DNA of 64,000 nucleotides, taken from the NCBI GenBank assembly GCA_044228285.1, contig JBGAVD010000001.1, positions 918,795 to 982,794 of the forward strand, in the 5' to 3' direction. This document shows positions 16,792 to 27,088 of this stretch, piece by piece; position 1 is the stretch's first letter; each line of letters starts with the position of its first letter. The notes beneath the pieces were generated by a model, which ran no database searches, was not told the origin of the DNA, and saw nothing but the letters and a program-made list of their open reading frames with translations. A program made the translations under genes and the position numbers. The stretch comes from JBBATK01 sp044228285. GTDB taxonomy: Bacteria > Bacteroidota > Ignavibacteria > Kapaibacteriales > NICIL-2.

Positions 16792-18648
16792 CTAGCGCCG
16801 AATTGGTCGGGGAGTGATGAGGTCTTTTACATATCTAGGTGGAGGTCGAAGAAGCGAGCGAGCTGGCACCTTTGCTGAAGGCTGTGAAAGTTCCCCTGTA
16901 GGGTCTGTGCAAACGATTTCATACCAATAGTTTTTCAGAGGCACCGCTGTTGAGTCCGTGAATTCAGTAGCGTTGGCGGAAAGTGGTGAACTCGTTATCG
17001 TTTTTGGAGCTTTCGTGGTGTCATCATATCGATTGATGATGTAGCCCGAGATTTGCGGTGCTTGCGACGGAAACCACGACAAACTAATAAGGCGTATCTG
17101 CGCTGCGGCGACCATTGGGTTTGGTGCAACGATAGTATTCATGATGCTTGAGAAAGCTTGCACTGGCTCTGACCATGGACTTAGGTTGCCTCTTCGGTCG
17201 GCGGAGCGAATGCGGTACCAGATGCTTCGGGATGCAAATGCAGTAACTGTGTCATCATACGCATTCTTTTCACTGAGGTCCATGAGAATATCATAAGGAC
17301 CGTCTCGTTCGAGGCTCCTACTCAACTCGTATCCACGAACATCCCTGCCTGGACTGGTAGACCAGCGAAGTCTTACCAAACCAGCGCTCCTGCTGCATTC
17401 AAAGTAGTCGGCGTTCAAAGGTGGTGTACGATCTATTACTGGGCTTCTGTATTCATACGACAGACGACCTTCATTCCCGCTGCGATCAACGATGCTCAGT
17501 GAGTAGGTTATGAACTCAGCCGGCACATCTTCTATATAGTCGGTGAACGAGCGAACGAGCGGTGATATTATCTGTTCATTTACTTTGAACTTTGATCCTG
17601 ATCCGAAGAGTCCGCGATAAAGATTGAAGCCTGAAATGCTCGAATCGGCGGACGTTCTCCAGTGTACCGTTACTCGATTCTCATTGACTTCTGTTTGTGT
17701 TATGCGTGCGTGCGGGTATGGCGATGTGACAGATGGTCCTACGCTAAACACCGATGATCGAAGACTTTCGCGGCCAAACACATCAACCGAGCTAAGGGCG
17801 TACTCGTACGCACTTCCGGCATTGAGTCCGCAATCATCAAAGAACGAAAAACTATAGTTCTGATCGCGACGATGAATACTGAGCGCGAGACTCTTATTGA
17901 CACGAACGAAAGCTTCTTTGTCACTTGTCCGTCGATAGACGTTACATCCTCGAATTCCATACAGCCAAGCCGAATCGGTAGACCACGAGAAATGTACGCA
18001 GCCAAGGTCTGGTTTAGCACGTATCTGTGTTGGAATTGGGGGTAGGGAGCTCTTTCCAGGCCAGATTTCCGAGCATTCTGATACTAAGCTGCCTTCCACA
18101 AGTATACGATAGTCGTAAGCCATTGAAAATTTACAAGATGTGTCAGTAAAAGACAAACCAAGTATCAGACCAAAGCTATTAGGATCCTGAAGTGCTCGAC
18201 TATGAAGTTTAAGCAGGGCTTGGCGCCGAATTTCTGGGCTTGCTCGTTCGCTCGAGGCAGAATTGATCAGAGATTGCAGTGTATCCTTCGAAATAGGCAG
18301 TTTTAGGCTTTGCCACAGAGTTTCTTGGAGTCGGCTTACCCTTCCAATCGTTTGAAAGCGGTTTTTCAGAGCTGGACTTCGTTGAACGGTGTAGGAGTAG
18401 GGGAGAATGGACCGCGTTGGCAATGACCACTGTAATGCGACCCCGCTCGGAGTGCCAACTGCCCATAATTTCGGCGCTTCTGGGTCCAGAAGCTGAGATT
18501 GAGCGCACAAGAAAACAGGATTTCTAACGAAGAAAATGAAAACGAGTGAAACAGCGAGGTACCTTGCCGTTTTTCTACTACAAATCCACACAGGAAGAAG
18601 AGGGATTTGTCGAGAAATGTTCCTGTGTAAGGCGCTGAAAGTAGACAT
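16792..18648 (-). CDS. Secreted protein with about five fibronectin type III-like modules
   Basis: This 618-residue protein lies alone on the minus strand among plus-strand genes. A long positively charged N-terminus is followed by a hydrophobic segment (YLAVSLVFIFFVRNPVFLCAQ, residues about 30-50), read here as a signal peptide. The rest resembles tandem Fn3 modules: PxxxxLxVxxxxxxVxLxW starts near residues 58, 210, 315, 405 and 510, each followed by GYxIxR or GFNLYR strands, for example ISGFNLYRG, VRGYELSRS and ISGYIINRYDD. No T9SS sorting domain is present; the tail ends PPRYVKDLITPRPIRR. It is probably periplasmic or outer-membrane associated. It converges with the OmpA gene (67 bases between stops) and is divergent from the GEVED gene. 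Confidence 0.8.
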   Translation of the reverse strand: MSTFSALHRNISRQIPLLPVWICSRKTARYLAVSLVFIFFVRNPVFLCAQSQLLDPEAPKLWAVGTPSGVALQWSLPTRSILPYSYTVQRSPALKNRFQTIGRVSRLQETLWQSLKLPISKDTLQSLINSASSERASPEIRRQALLKLHSRALQDPNSFGLILGLSFTDTSCKFSMAYDYRILVEGSLVSECSEIWPGKSSLPPIPTQIRAKPDLGCVHFSWSTDSAWLYGIRGCNVYRRTSDKEAFVRVNKSLALSIHRRDQNYSFSFFDDCGLNAGSAYEYALSSVDVFGRESLRSSVFSVGPSVTSPYPHARITQTEVNENRVTVHWRTSADSSISGFNLYRGLFGSGSKFKVNEQIISPLVRSFTDYIEDVPAEFITYSLSIVDRSGNEGRLSYEYRSPVIDRTPPLNADYFECSRSAGLVRLRWSTSPGRDVRGYELSRSLERDGPYDILMDLSEKNAYDDTVTAFASRSIWYRIRSADRRGNLSPWSEPVQAFSSIMNTIVAPNPMVAAAQIRLISLSWFPSQAPQISGYIINRYDDTTKAPKTITSSPLSANATEFTDSTAVPLKNYWYEIVCTDPTGELSQPSAKVPARSLLRPPPRYVKDLITPRPIRR

Positions 18649-18693
18649 CTTGAGCAGTCAATTCATGTGTATAATTTATGGCTAATTTTTCAC

Positions 18694-18723
18694 TTGCCAA
18701 TTGCTATTGTCATTGTATGTTTC
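18694..18723 (+). promoter_or_regulatory. Possible promoter of the GEVED protein (TTGC-N18-TATGTTTC)
   Basis: TATGTTTC (18716-18723) matches the Bacteroidota -7 box TAnnTTTG with one mismatch, and TTGC (18694-18697) lies 18 bases upstream. The roughly 80-base leader that follows is extremely A/T rich just before the ATG at 18809, a feature that favours initiation in Bacteroidota, which depend little on Shine-Dalgarno pairing. Confidence 0.28.
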
Positions 18724-18808
18724 CGTAGGGACGACACTACTCTGTAATCAAAAATTCATTTTCAAGTTCATTTACAATTCTAATTTTTTCACTAACTAAG
18801 GGCGTAGT

Positions 18809-21800
18809 ATGAATTCGTTGATACGAATCGCTAGACGTTTTGCGGCCGCCGCTGCACTCGTGCTGTTGGTTGCTCTCTCGAGCGTCGATAGCAGTGCACA
18901 GTGCGCACCCAGTTACCAATATGGTATCATGGGTATTATTCGCTTTACTCTTACTCAAGGGTCCACCACAGTTATTGATCGATCATCATGTATCGACGTA
19001 ACTAACATGGCTAATGGTGCATTTGCAACCGGAGTAAGCGGTACGGTTTCGTTAGGTAAAACCTACAATTTCAATATCCAGGGTATGGCGTATGGTACTG
19101 GCTCATGTAGTGCCAACTATCCACTGGTATACGGAATCTGGATTGACTTGAATGGTGATGGAAACTTCCAGTCATCCGAGCGCGTTGCCGTTAACAACAA
19201 CGGTTCGTACGATTACAGCTCAACCGGTTCATTTACCCTTCCTTGTACAGCATCATCGGGTACGATGAGAATGCGTGTATTGGGTAACTACTATTACAAT
19301 TACAATACTGGTGCTACTGGATATCAGCCTGATGATCCATGTGGTGCATACTGGTATGGTGAAGCAGAAGACTATACATTGAACGTTGCAGGAGACATGG
19401 GTGCAGCTTTCCCTAACAGCTCATCACCAACAAACATTCTTGCTCCTGGTTCTATTTACTCTGGCACAAACGGTGGTTTTGTTAACGTTACCATCGCTAG
19501 CGGTGGAAGCGGATACGTGACCTATCGTATTCTTGGTCCTTTGCCAAGCACAAATGCTGTGTATGTTGGTTTGAACCCAGCTAATCCAAACGATACCACT
19601 ATTCCATGTACAGCAGTTGGTACATATAATGTGTACATGTCAAGTGCTAAGGGTCCTTATGCAGGTGCAGCAGGTGCTATTGATCTTACAGGCCCAAATG
19701 TTGTCCCAGGCGCATATCGTCTGGAAGCATCATTCGTGAAATCCAGTGGTTGTAGTTCTTTCGTGGCATCGAACTTCTATATCCCTCTTCCGTGGGATTT
19801 GTCCATTTCGAAGATTGTAACTCCGGCGTCCAATCAAGCTCCTCAGTATTACAAGTACCCAAGAGGTGTTCCAATCTCTATTTCTTGTAAGCTTCAGAAC
19901 GTAGGACAGAATAAGGTAACCGCTTTCAAGGTCATGGATGAAATCCGCGATCAAAGTGGAACTGTTGTCCGCCGTGATACATTGACCTATTCAAATGCTA
20001 ACGGTTTGAATACGGGTGATGAAGTTGGTTCAGATGCAATCAGCGGTGGTTTCCCTAATTACACGACGAATACTACGGGTGTCTATTCCGTTACCTTCCG
20101 CACCGAGTTGCTTGGTGCGACAGATCAACAATTGGCTAACAACTTTGCTCCTCAAACAGGCGCATATACCTTTGAAGTTCAGTATGACATTGAGTTGGCG
20201 GCAGATGCATTCTTAACCCCAACCTCTACTACTCCATTGTTTGTTGGTCGTCCTGTACGTCCAGCTGTTCGCCTTAAGAACAACGGTTTGGCTGATGCGT
20301 CAGACATTCCAGCAACCATGATCATCAAGAACAGTGCGGGTCAAGTAGTGTATAGCAACACTATCACGATTCCTGACTGTTCACGTGGTTTGACAACGGG
20401 TGCAAACTTCCCATTCTGGACACCAAACGCCGTTGGCAATTACACCATGTGTTTCTTCTTGTCTCTGACAGAAGATGCTGTACATACCAACGACACACTC
20501 TGTACAACATTGAGCGTAGGCGACGCGTTGAACGGTACCTATACAATTGGTACTCTCAACTCAGGTTCTTCACGCAACTTCTCGACAATCCAACAAGCGG
20601 TTAATACCTTGTATGGTAGCGGTGTTTCCGGTCCAGTGACCTTCGAGCTTACCGATGCTTCATACACCGTTGGTTCAGGTGCTGCTGGATTCCCAGCTTT
20701 GGACTTGACCTCACGCATTTCAGGTGTTTCAAGAGTTAACACAGTAACATTCCGTCCATCACTTCTTCAAAGCTTGACCCGCGCTTCGATTTCGATCCGC
20801 TTGGTTTCAGGTAATGGTGTTGGTATCTTGTTTGGACAGAACTACTTCCCAACAAATAGCAATGCTATGCAGAACACGCAGCAGCTTGCTCAGAATGCAA
20901 ACTTCAGTGGCTACATGACATTTGACGGTGGCTCACAACGTGCATTCCGCTTCATGTTGGATATCGTTGGTCAATCACCAACAATTCTCCCACACCGTGC
21001 TGTATTCTACCTTGGTAATGGTACATCAAATGTGACAGTAAAGAACTCTTTGATTGAGAACTGGCCACAATCAACCGCTTCTTATGCAAGCGCATTGCCA
21101 ATCGTTCGCTACTTGTCACCTAACTTCACCTTTGAACCTGACGTTCGTTCATTGTCATCAGGTCCAGAAAGCTATTCCGCTGGTATTGTTTCACGTTCAA
21201 AGGTTCCTAGCAACCAAGGTAACAACTCCCTTGGCTTGGATACTTTGAGCAACAACAATAATCAATTCTTGAATAACGAAATCAGTGGTTTCGGCTACGG
21301 TATCGTAAGCTTGGGTATTGGTTCATTGTTCTATAACGACATTGCAGCTGGTGGAAATCCTCGTTTCCAACGCTACTATAATGTTGGTACAGTAATGAGC
21401 GGTAACATTATTGCAAGTGTTCGTCGTGCTGGTATCTATACTGGTTACGGTGAGAATGAAGTTATCACAAACAACCGCATTCTGAATGTTGGTATTGGCG
21501 CAACGGCTGTAAGTGGCCAGGCTGCAGGTATCATGATCGGTGGCGAGGCTCGTCCTGGTCAGCTATGCTACAACAACATTATGCCAACAGTTGCACGTAA
21601 TGAAGTATCAAACATTTCCTCAGATATAGCTGCCAATGGTATCTATGTTGAGCAAACAATGAACTCATTCGTCAACCCAGCAGGCGGTAACGTAGTATTC
21701 CCTAACGTTAACGAAGCAGCTAAGATCGTTGGAAACATGATTTTCGCTGTTAATCGTACTTCAACATCAGCTACTTCAGCTGGTATCCATGTAACAACAA

Positions 21801-24280
21801 CTCGCTCACAAACTCTCACTGGCCTTAACAAGCTCGTGACACCAAATGTAGCATCATATAACACTCGTGGTGACTCGATCGTCAACAATACCATTCTTAT
21901 GACTGGTGACGCTGTTACAAATGGCGCAAGTGTTGTTGGTATCGGTATTCAACAAGCGACAAGTGCAGTTGTCTTGAACAACGCAATTGCAGTAAGCGGC
22001 GCTAGCAACAGTGTAAATACTGCAGCTGGTAATGTGTTTGCTGGTTTGTTCTATGAAGGACTTTCACCAAAGTCATCAAATGGTGTCCCAGGACTTCTGC
22101 CTGCAGTAAGCGGTGGTTTGTCATCAAATCGTAACGCATTCTGGACACCAGTTGCAGATGCAGTTCGCTATGTTGAAACAGATGCAGCGAATGCAATTCT
22201 AGCACTTGGAGCTCAAGGCGATTACATGACACTTAGCCAGTGGAAGGGTTGGACATCACAGGATATCAACTCCGTTGTTGGCAACTTTGTCAATGATTAT
22301 ACCTTGCTTGCAACAACACCTTCAAAGATGCGTATCAACTCCAATCCTTACCCAATCGGTTCAATTTTGGATCGTCGCGGTGAGCGCACTGGTGCTGGTC
22401 AATACGACATCGATGCAGATCCACGTGGTTTGAATGGTGCTCGTTTCACAATTGGAGCTGATGAGTTCATTGGTCGCTTGTACGTTAACGACGTTGAAGC
22501 AATCGAGATTATCAACCCAGTTGCATACCGTTCAGGTACAGGTTCTTTCTCCGATGCTGAGTACATTATGACCAAGGCTCCAATCAACGTTACAGCTCGT
22601 ATGCGTAACAATGGTTCGGCTCTTCAGTCCGGTGTAACAATCCAAGCTCAAATCGAATACAATGGTGTTCCAGTTGCGAGCAACTCACAAATGGTTAGCA
22701 TCTCCCCAGGTGAAAGTGCAGATATCAACTTTGATTTCAACTTCACACCTCAAAGCTATAGCGATATGGGACAGGCTGCACCAGCACCGTTCACAGCTAT
22801 GGCTCGTAACGTAACACCAGTGTACACACTCCGCGTGTTCACACCAACAGATGAAAACACTGTAAACAACGTTACAACCAAGCAAGTTCGTTTCTACCTC
22901 ATGCGCTCACCAATCCGTATGGTTGGAAGTGTTACAGGTGTTACAGCTAATCCTAACAGCTCATCCACTCCATGGAACGATGTTGTTGGTCGCTTGAACA
23001 CAGACTCACTCACCAAGGCACTGAGCTATGTTGGTCTTGCAAGTGGTGGAGCATATGATCTCTTCGATCGTGGCGGCTGGGAACCACGCGCAGTTGACTA
23101 TTCACTCTATCGTACATTGTTCTGGGGTGGTGATACAAACCGTCTCACGCGTCTTCAGCGCACCGACCTCCGCAACTTCCTTGCTGCTGGTACAGCTGCA
23201 GATAAGCATAACCTCGTCGTTGCTTCACAAGAAATTCTTGGTAAGCACATCGGTGTGAACGCTGTCAATGACGAACAATTTGTTCGCAACATCCTTCGCG
23301 CTACAAACGCAACAACCGGTGCTCTTAAGGGCGCGGCTCCAGTTGACCGCACACCTCGCGCAGCTGGTTATGATCTCATGCGTGTTCAAGGTATGACACT
23401 TGCTCAAGGCGTTCAAGAGCTTCTCACGAAGACCTCAAACATCTATGACAATGTTAACCCAATGCCTAGCTTGATGAAGATTTACTCCGACAACCAAACC
23501 AACGGTTTGGCACGTAGCGCTTACTACTATGTAACACGCGACGCAGGTGTAACCGACAGCATGATGGGCGTTGCAACAAACGCTTTGAACTACAATGTTG
23601 TGTTCCTTGGTGCTGACTGGCGTCACTTACCACGTTCCTCAGCGAACTCTGGTAGCGAACGCGTAGTTCGTGCAATCATCGAATTCATCGAGCGTTCAAA
23701 CGGCTCGGTAGTTCCAGTAGAATTGTTGAGCTTCAATGCTCAACGTGCAGGCGCAAATGTTAACCTTAACTGGTCAACAGCAAGCGAAAAGAACTCGGCA
23801 TACTTCGATGTTGAGCGTCAAATGGTTTCAGAAAAGGGTAATAGCAACTTTGAAAGTGTTGCAAATGTTCCAGCTGCTGGTTCAAGCAACGTTCAAAAGG
23901 ATTACCGCTCAACTGATCTCAATGTTAGCAGCTCAACCAGCTGGATGTACCGTTTGAAAATGGTAGATCTTGATGGATCTGTTAGCTACTCACAACAAGT
24001 TGCTGTAGCAGCAGATGAGAATTCAACAGACCTTGCAGTTTCTCCAAATCCTGCAAATGGTGGCAATGTTGAAGTAAGTATGGTACTTGCAGGTAGCGGA
24101 ATGACTGAAGTTAGCTTGGTTGACCTTTCTGGTCGTACCGTTAAGACTTTGGCAAACGCAGACTTGAGTGGCACACAACGTTTTGTTGTAGAAACTCAAG
24201 ACTTGGCAAGTGGCGTTTATTCAGTTGTTGTTAAGCAAAATGGTAACATCAGCTCCAAGACGCTTAAGATCGTGAAGTAA
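18809..24280 (+). CDS. Giant T9SS-sorted surface protein with GEVED domain and beta-helix region
   Basis: This 1823-residue protein has a signal peptide (residues 1-31, ending SVDSSAQ) and a GEVED-type domain (residues about 35-195: YGIWIDLNGDGNF, then YGEAEDYTLNV). Residues about 330-590 are CARDB-like sandwich domains; residues about 590-1130 look like a right-handed beta-helix with many Asn-rich turns (FLNNEISGFGYGIVS, VITNNRILNVGIG). A second CARDB-like stretch follows near 1245-1370. The segment VPVELLSFNAQ...VNLNWSTASEKNS before the end is a Bacteroidota hallmark preceding a T9SS type A sorting domain (LAVSPNPANGG ... KTLKIVK). Codon choice is strongly restricted (CGT/CGC for Arg, GGT for Gly, AAC for Asn), unlike its neighbours, which suggests very high expression, as for a major surface-layer or sheath protein. 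That last point is inference. Confidence 0.9.
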   Translation: MNSLIRIARRFAAAAALVLLVALSSVDSSAQCAPSYQYGIMGIIRFTLTQGSTTVIDRSSCIDVTNMANGAFATGVSGTVSLGKTYNFNIQGMAYGTGSCSANYPLVYGIWIDLNGDGNFQSSERVAVNNNGSYDYSSTGSFTLPCTASSGTMRMRVLGNYYYNYNTGATGYQPDDPCGAYWYGEAEDYTLNVAGDMGAAFPNSSSPTNILAPGSIYSGTNGGFVNVTIASGGSGYVTYRILGPLPSTNAVYVGLNPANPNDTTIPCTAVGTYNVYMSSAKGPYAGAAGAIDLTGPNVVPGAYRLEASFVKSSGCSSFVASNFYIPLPWDLSISKIVTPASNQAPQYYKYPRGVPISISCKLQNVGQNKVTAFKVMDEIRDQSGTVVRRDTLTYSNANGLNTGDEVGSDAISGGFPNYTTNTTGVYSVTFRTELLGATDQQLANNFAPQTGAYTFEVQYDIELAADAFLTPTSTTPLFVGRPVRPAVRLKNNGLADASDIPATMIIKNSAGQVVYSNTITIPDCSRGLTTGANFPFWTPNAVGNYTMCFFLSLTEDAVHTNDTLCTTLSVGDALNGTYTIGTLNSGSSRNFSTIQQAVNTLYGSGVSGPVTFELTDASYTVGSGAAGFPALDLTSRISGVSRVNTVTFRPSLLQSLTRASISIRLVSGNGVGILFGQNYFPTNSNAMQNTQQLAQNANFSGYMTFDGGSQRAFRFMLDIVGQSPTILPHRAVFYLGNGTSNVTVKNSLIENWPQSTASYASALPIVRYLSPNFTFEPDVRSLSSGPESYSAGIVSRSKVPSNQGNNSLGLDTLSNNNNQFLNNEISGFGYGIVSLGIGSLFYNDIAAGGNPRFQRYYNVGTVMSGNIIASVRRAGIYTGYGENEVITNNRILNVGIGATAVSGQAAGIMIGGEARPGQLCYNNIMPTVARNEVSNISSDIAANGIYVEQTMNSFVNPAGGNVVFPNVNEAAKIVGNMIFAVNRTSTSATSAGIHVTTTRSQTLTGLNKLVTPNVASYNTRGDSIVNNTILMTGDAVTNGASVVGIGIQQATSAVVLNNAIAVSGASNSVNTAAGNVFAGLFYEGLSPKSSNGVPGLLPAVSGGLSSNRNAFWTPVADAVRYVETDAANAILALGAQGDYMTLSQWKGWTSQDINSVVGNFVNDYTLLATTPSKMRINSNPYPIGSILDRRGERTGAGQYDIDADPRGLNGARFTIGADEFIGRLYVNDVEAIEIINPVAYRSGTGSFSDAEYIMTKAPINVTARMRNNGSALQSGVTIQAQIEYNGVPVASNSQMVSISPGESADINFDFNFTPQSYSDMGQAAPAPFTAMARNVTPVYTLRVFTPTDENTVNNVTTKQVRFYLMRSPIRMVGSVTGVTANPNSSSTPWNDVVGRLNTDSLTKALSYVGLASGGAYDLFDRGGWEPRAVDYSLYRTLFWGGDTNRLTRLQRTDLRNFLAAGTAADKHNLVVASQEILGKHIGVNAVNDEQFVRNILRATNATTGALKGAAPVDRTPRAAGYDLMRVQGMTLAQGVQELLTKTSNIYDNVNPMPSLMKIYSDNQTNGLARSAYYYVTRDAGVTDSMMGVATNALNYNVVFLGADWRHLPRSSANSGSERVVRAIIEFIERSNGSVVPVELLSFNAQRAGANVNLNWSTASEKNSAYFDVERQMVSEKGNSNFESVANVPAAGSSNVQKDYRSTDLNVSSSTSWMYRLKMVDLDGSVSYSQQVAVAADENSTDLAVSPNPANGGNVEVSMVLAGSGMTEVSLVDLSGRTVKTLANADLSGTQRFVVETQDLASGVYSVVVKQNGNISSKTLKIVK

Positions 24281-24303
24281 TCACGCTCCTGGCGGTTATT
24301 GTC

Positions 24304-24343
24304 GCAGCTCCTGCAAGTATCTTGCAGGAGCTGCTTTTTTTTT
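24304..24343 (+). terminator. Strong rho-independent terminator
   Basis: A perfect 14-bp stem (24304-24317 with 24321-24334, GCAGCTCCTGCAAG and its complement) with the 3-base loop TAT is followed directly by nine T (24335-24343). It lies 24 bases after the GEVED protein stop, fitting a highly expressed single gene. Confidence 0.95.
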
Positions 24344-24414
24344 GTAGAGAAGCTTACACGGAATAGCTGAGTCCTCGGTGTTATTTTGCAGAACGATCAC
24401 AACCTGACATAGAA

Positions 24415-26997
24415 ATGAAAGCAATTCTCAAATACTCTGTTGCGCCAACAATTCCAGAAAGTATCACGAAGCTGAACGAACTTGCCTATAACTTTTGGTG
24501 GAGTTGGAACTCGGATGCAAAAGATCTTTTTGCCGAAATAGATAACGAAAAGTGGGTCGATACGAACAACAATCCAGTTCTGCTGATCAAGCAGCTTTCA
24601 CAAGAGCGTTTGCAGCAAATCTCAGAGGACGAGGCGTTTACAACACGATTGAATCACGTGTATGATCGTTTCAAGAAGTACTTGAGCAGCGGACAAAGAC
24701 CCGAAGCTCTGAAAAAAACGAAGGGGAATGTTGCCTATTTCTGTGCTGAGTTTGGCCTGAGTGAGTGCTTTCAGAATTATAGCGGTGGCCTAGGGGTTCT
24801 AGCCGGAGATCACCTGAAAACTGCATCCGACTTAGATCTACCCCTCGTCGCTATTGGCTTGTTGTATCAACAAGGGTATTTTCATCAATACCTATCTCAA
24901 AATGGTTGGCAAACTGAGCGATACATAGAGTATGATTACTCAACGCTGGCACTTGAGCTGATGAAAGACGATAAAGGAGAGCCGCTTCTCGTCTCAGTTG
25001 AGCTGCCAAAAGCGAATGTCTGGGCACAGATCTGGCGTGTGAATGTTGGCCGGATCTCGCTCTACCTTTTAGACACGAACATTGCGAGCAACGACGCAAT
25101 GCCAGAGTATCGCGATATCACAGATCAACTATATGGCGGCACGACCGAAACCCGCATCATGCAAGAAATGTTGCTTGGTATTGGCGGAATGCGAGCACTA
25201 CGAGCCTTGAATATCGATGTCGGTGCGATCCATATTAATGAGGGACACGCAGCATTTTCGTCGCTTGAGCACATTCGGCAGCACATGGTAGATTTTCAAC
25301 TTGATTTTAACACCGCCTTAGAACTTACGCGAGTTGGTAGTTGCTTTACTACCCATACACCAGTGCCTGCTGGAAACGAAGTCTTCACCACCGATCTTAT
25401 GAGGAAGTACTTTTCCAAATACTATCCAACGCTCGGCTTGACGGAGAGTCAGTTTTTGGCCTTAGGTCAACAGAATGATAACACCGAGGATGATGGCTTC
25501 TCCATGACGGTCCTTGGCCTTCGCCATAGCACGTACAGAAATGGTGTCAGTGCGTTGCATGGAGCTGTCGCACGTAAAATGTGGCGACATCTCTGGCCGC
25601 ATGTGCCTGCTGAAGAAGTTCCTATTCGTGGGATAACGAATGGGATTCATAGTATGTCGTGGGTTGCAAAGGAGTTCGCCGAAATGTATGATAAATACCT
25701 TCCTGCTTCCTGGCGTGATGCTCTTGGTGTAGATGAAACGTGGAAAGCAGTGGAGACTATTCCTGACGACGAGTTGTGGCAAACACATGAGCAACGTCGA
25801 TCCATGTTGGTCGACTACGTTCGCAGCCACTTGAAACGCAAAGAGAATCAACACATTACGACGGAAGTTCTCGAGCACATCAACGAGTGTCTTCACCCAC
25901 GGGTGTTTACCATTGGCTTTGCGAGACGCTTTGCAACCTACAAGCGATCAGCACTGCTTTTTTCAAATATGGATAGGCTTGCTCGCATCTTGTTAAATCC
26001 GGACCGACCTGCACAGATTGTGATTACTGGCAAAGCTCACCCTCGCGACACAGCAGGGAAGGAGACAATGCAGCACATCGTTTCGAAGATTAAGCACTAT
26101 GGACTCGAAAAGCATATTGTGTTCCTCGAAGACTATGACATGGGAGTTGCAAAGTTCCTGGTCAAAGGCAGCGACATCTGGCTCAACACGCCACGTCGTC
26201 CCTATGAAGCTAGTGGCACGAGTGGCATGAAAGCGGCCATCAATGGAGTGTTACACTGTAGCATCCTGGATGGATGGTGGGCAGAAGCATATACCGGAGA
26301 CAATGGTTTCGCTATCGGTCGTGGTGAGGACTATCTGAACGCAGATGAACAAGACATGGTTGAAACCGAGATTCTGTACAGCCTTCTTGAGAATACCATT
26401 TTACCTCAATTCTACGAGCGAAACGAAGCTGGAGTTCCACATCGATGGGTTCGTAGGATGAAAAATTCCATTCGCACAAACGCCGGAATGTTCTCAACCG
26501 AACGAATGTTGAAGGATTATGTGCAACAGTTTTATGTGCCAGCACTGGAAGCGAATGAGCTGATTACAAAAGACAAGGGCAAGGCAGCAAAAGCTCTACG
26601 TGAGTGGAAGCTAAAGACTATTTCTTCCTGGCCTGGTGTGAAGATCCAGTCAGTAGCCTTAGATGGAAGTGCAGATATTCACGTAGGTAAGCACATGAAA
26701 GTCAGAACTCAGGTCGAAGTTGACGGAATCTCGCCAGATGATCTTCGTGTACAGCTTTACTATGGCAGCTTAGATTCTCACGACAATATTGTCGATCCAC
26801 GAATAGTTGATTTGGATGTGGATTCAAAGAAGGGCAGTGTTCTCAAGTGCAGTGGAAGCTATATCTGCGAAGGAAGCGGCATGCAAGGAGCAACGGTCCG
26901 CGTTGTCGCTAAACACCCACTGATGGCCTCTAGCTCTGATTTACCATGCTATACCTGGGCAGAACAGGCGAAAGCTGACTCTGGTACTATCTCCTAA
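24415..26997 (+). CDS. glgP: Alpha-glucan (glycogen) phosphorylase, DUF3417 type
   Basis: This cytoplasmic GT35 enzyme of 860 residues releases glucose 1-phosphate from alpha-1,4-glucans using pyridoxal phosphate. Residues about 1-110 are the DUF3417 N-terminal domain (LNELAYNFWWSWNSDA) found in the Thermus-type subfamily of about 850 residues, distinct from the animal/E. coli type. The core shows AYFCAEFGLSECFQNYSGG, GLGVLAGDHLKTASDL, HINEGHAAF, TTHTPVPAGNE, GFARRFATYKR and the PLP-lysine motif EASGTSGMKAAING. The ATG lacks a Shine-Dalgarno sequence; an imperfect -7 box (TTATTTTG, near 24382) precedes it. No other glycogen gene is nearby. Confidence 0.95.
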   Translation: MKAILKYSVAPTIPESITKLNELAYNFWWSWNSDAKDLFAEIDNEKWVDTNNNPVLLIKQLSQERLQQISEDEAFTTRLNHVYDRFKKYLSSGQRPEALKKTKGNVAYFCAEFGLSECFQNYSGGLGVLAGDHLKTASDLDLPLVAIGLLYQQGYFHQYLSQNGWQTERYIEYDYSTLALELMKDDKGEPLLVSVELPKANVWAQIWRVNVGRISLYLLDTNIASNDAMPEYRDITDQLYGGTTETRIMQEMLLGIGGMRALRALNIDVGAIHINEGHAAFSSLEHIRQHMVDFQLDFNTALELTRVGSCFTTHTPVPAGNEVFTTDLMRKYFSKYYPTLGLTESQFLALGQQNDNTEDDGFSMTVLGLRHSTYRNGVSALHGAVARKMWRHLWPHVPAEEVPIRGITNGIHSMSWVAKEFAEMYDKYLPASWRDALGVDETWKAVETIPDDELWQTHEQRRSMLVDYVRSHLKRKENQHITTEVLEHINECLHPRVFTIGFARRFATYKRSALLFSNMDRLARILLNPDRPAQIVITGKAHPRDTAGKETMQHIVSKIKHYGLEKHIVFLEDYDMGVAKFLVKGSDIWLNTPRRPYEASGTSGMKAAINGVLHCSILDGWWAEAYTGDNGFAIGRGEDYLNADEQDMVETEILYSLLENTILPQFYERNEAGVPHRWVRRMKNSIRTNAGMFSTERMLKDYVQQFYVPALEANELITKDKGKAAKALREWKLKTISSWPGVKIQSVALDGSADIHVGKHMKVRTQVEVDGISPDDLRVQLYYGSLDSHDNIVDPRIVDLDVDSKKGSVLKCSGSYICEGSGMQGATVRVVAKHPLMASSSDLPCYTWAEQAKADSGTIS

Positions 26998-27088
26998 TAT
27001 GATGAAGTGTTGTGGCTACAGAAGCTGCCAATCCATAATAAAACACGTTGGCATTCGTTGCAGGAATAGCCACCACTAGAGCAATTCC

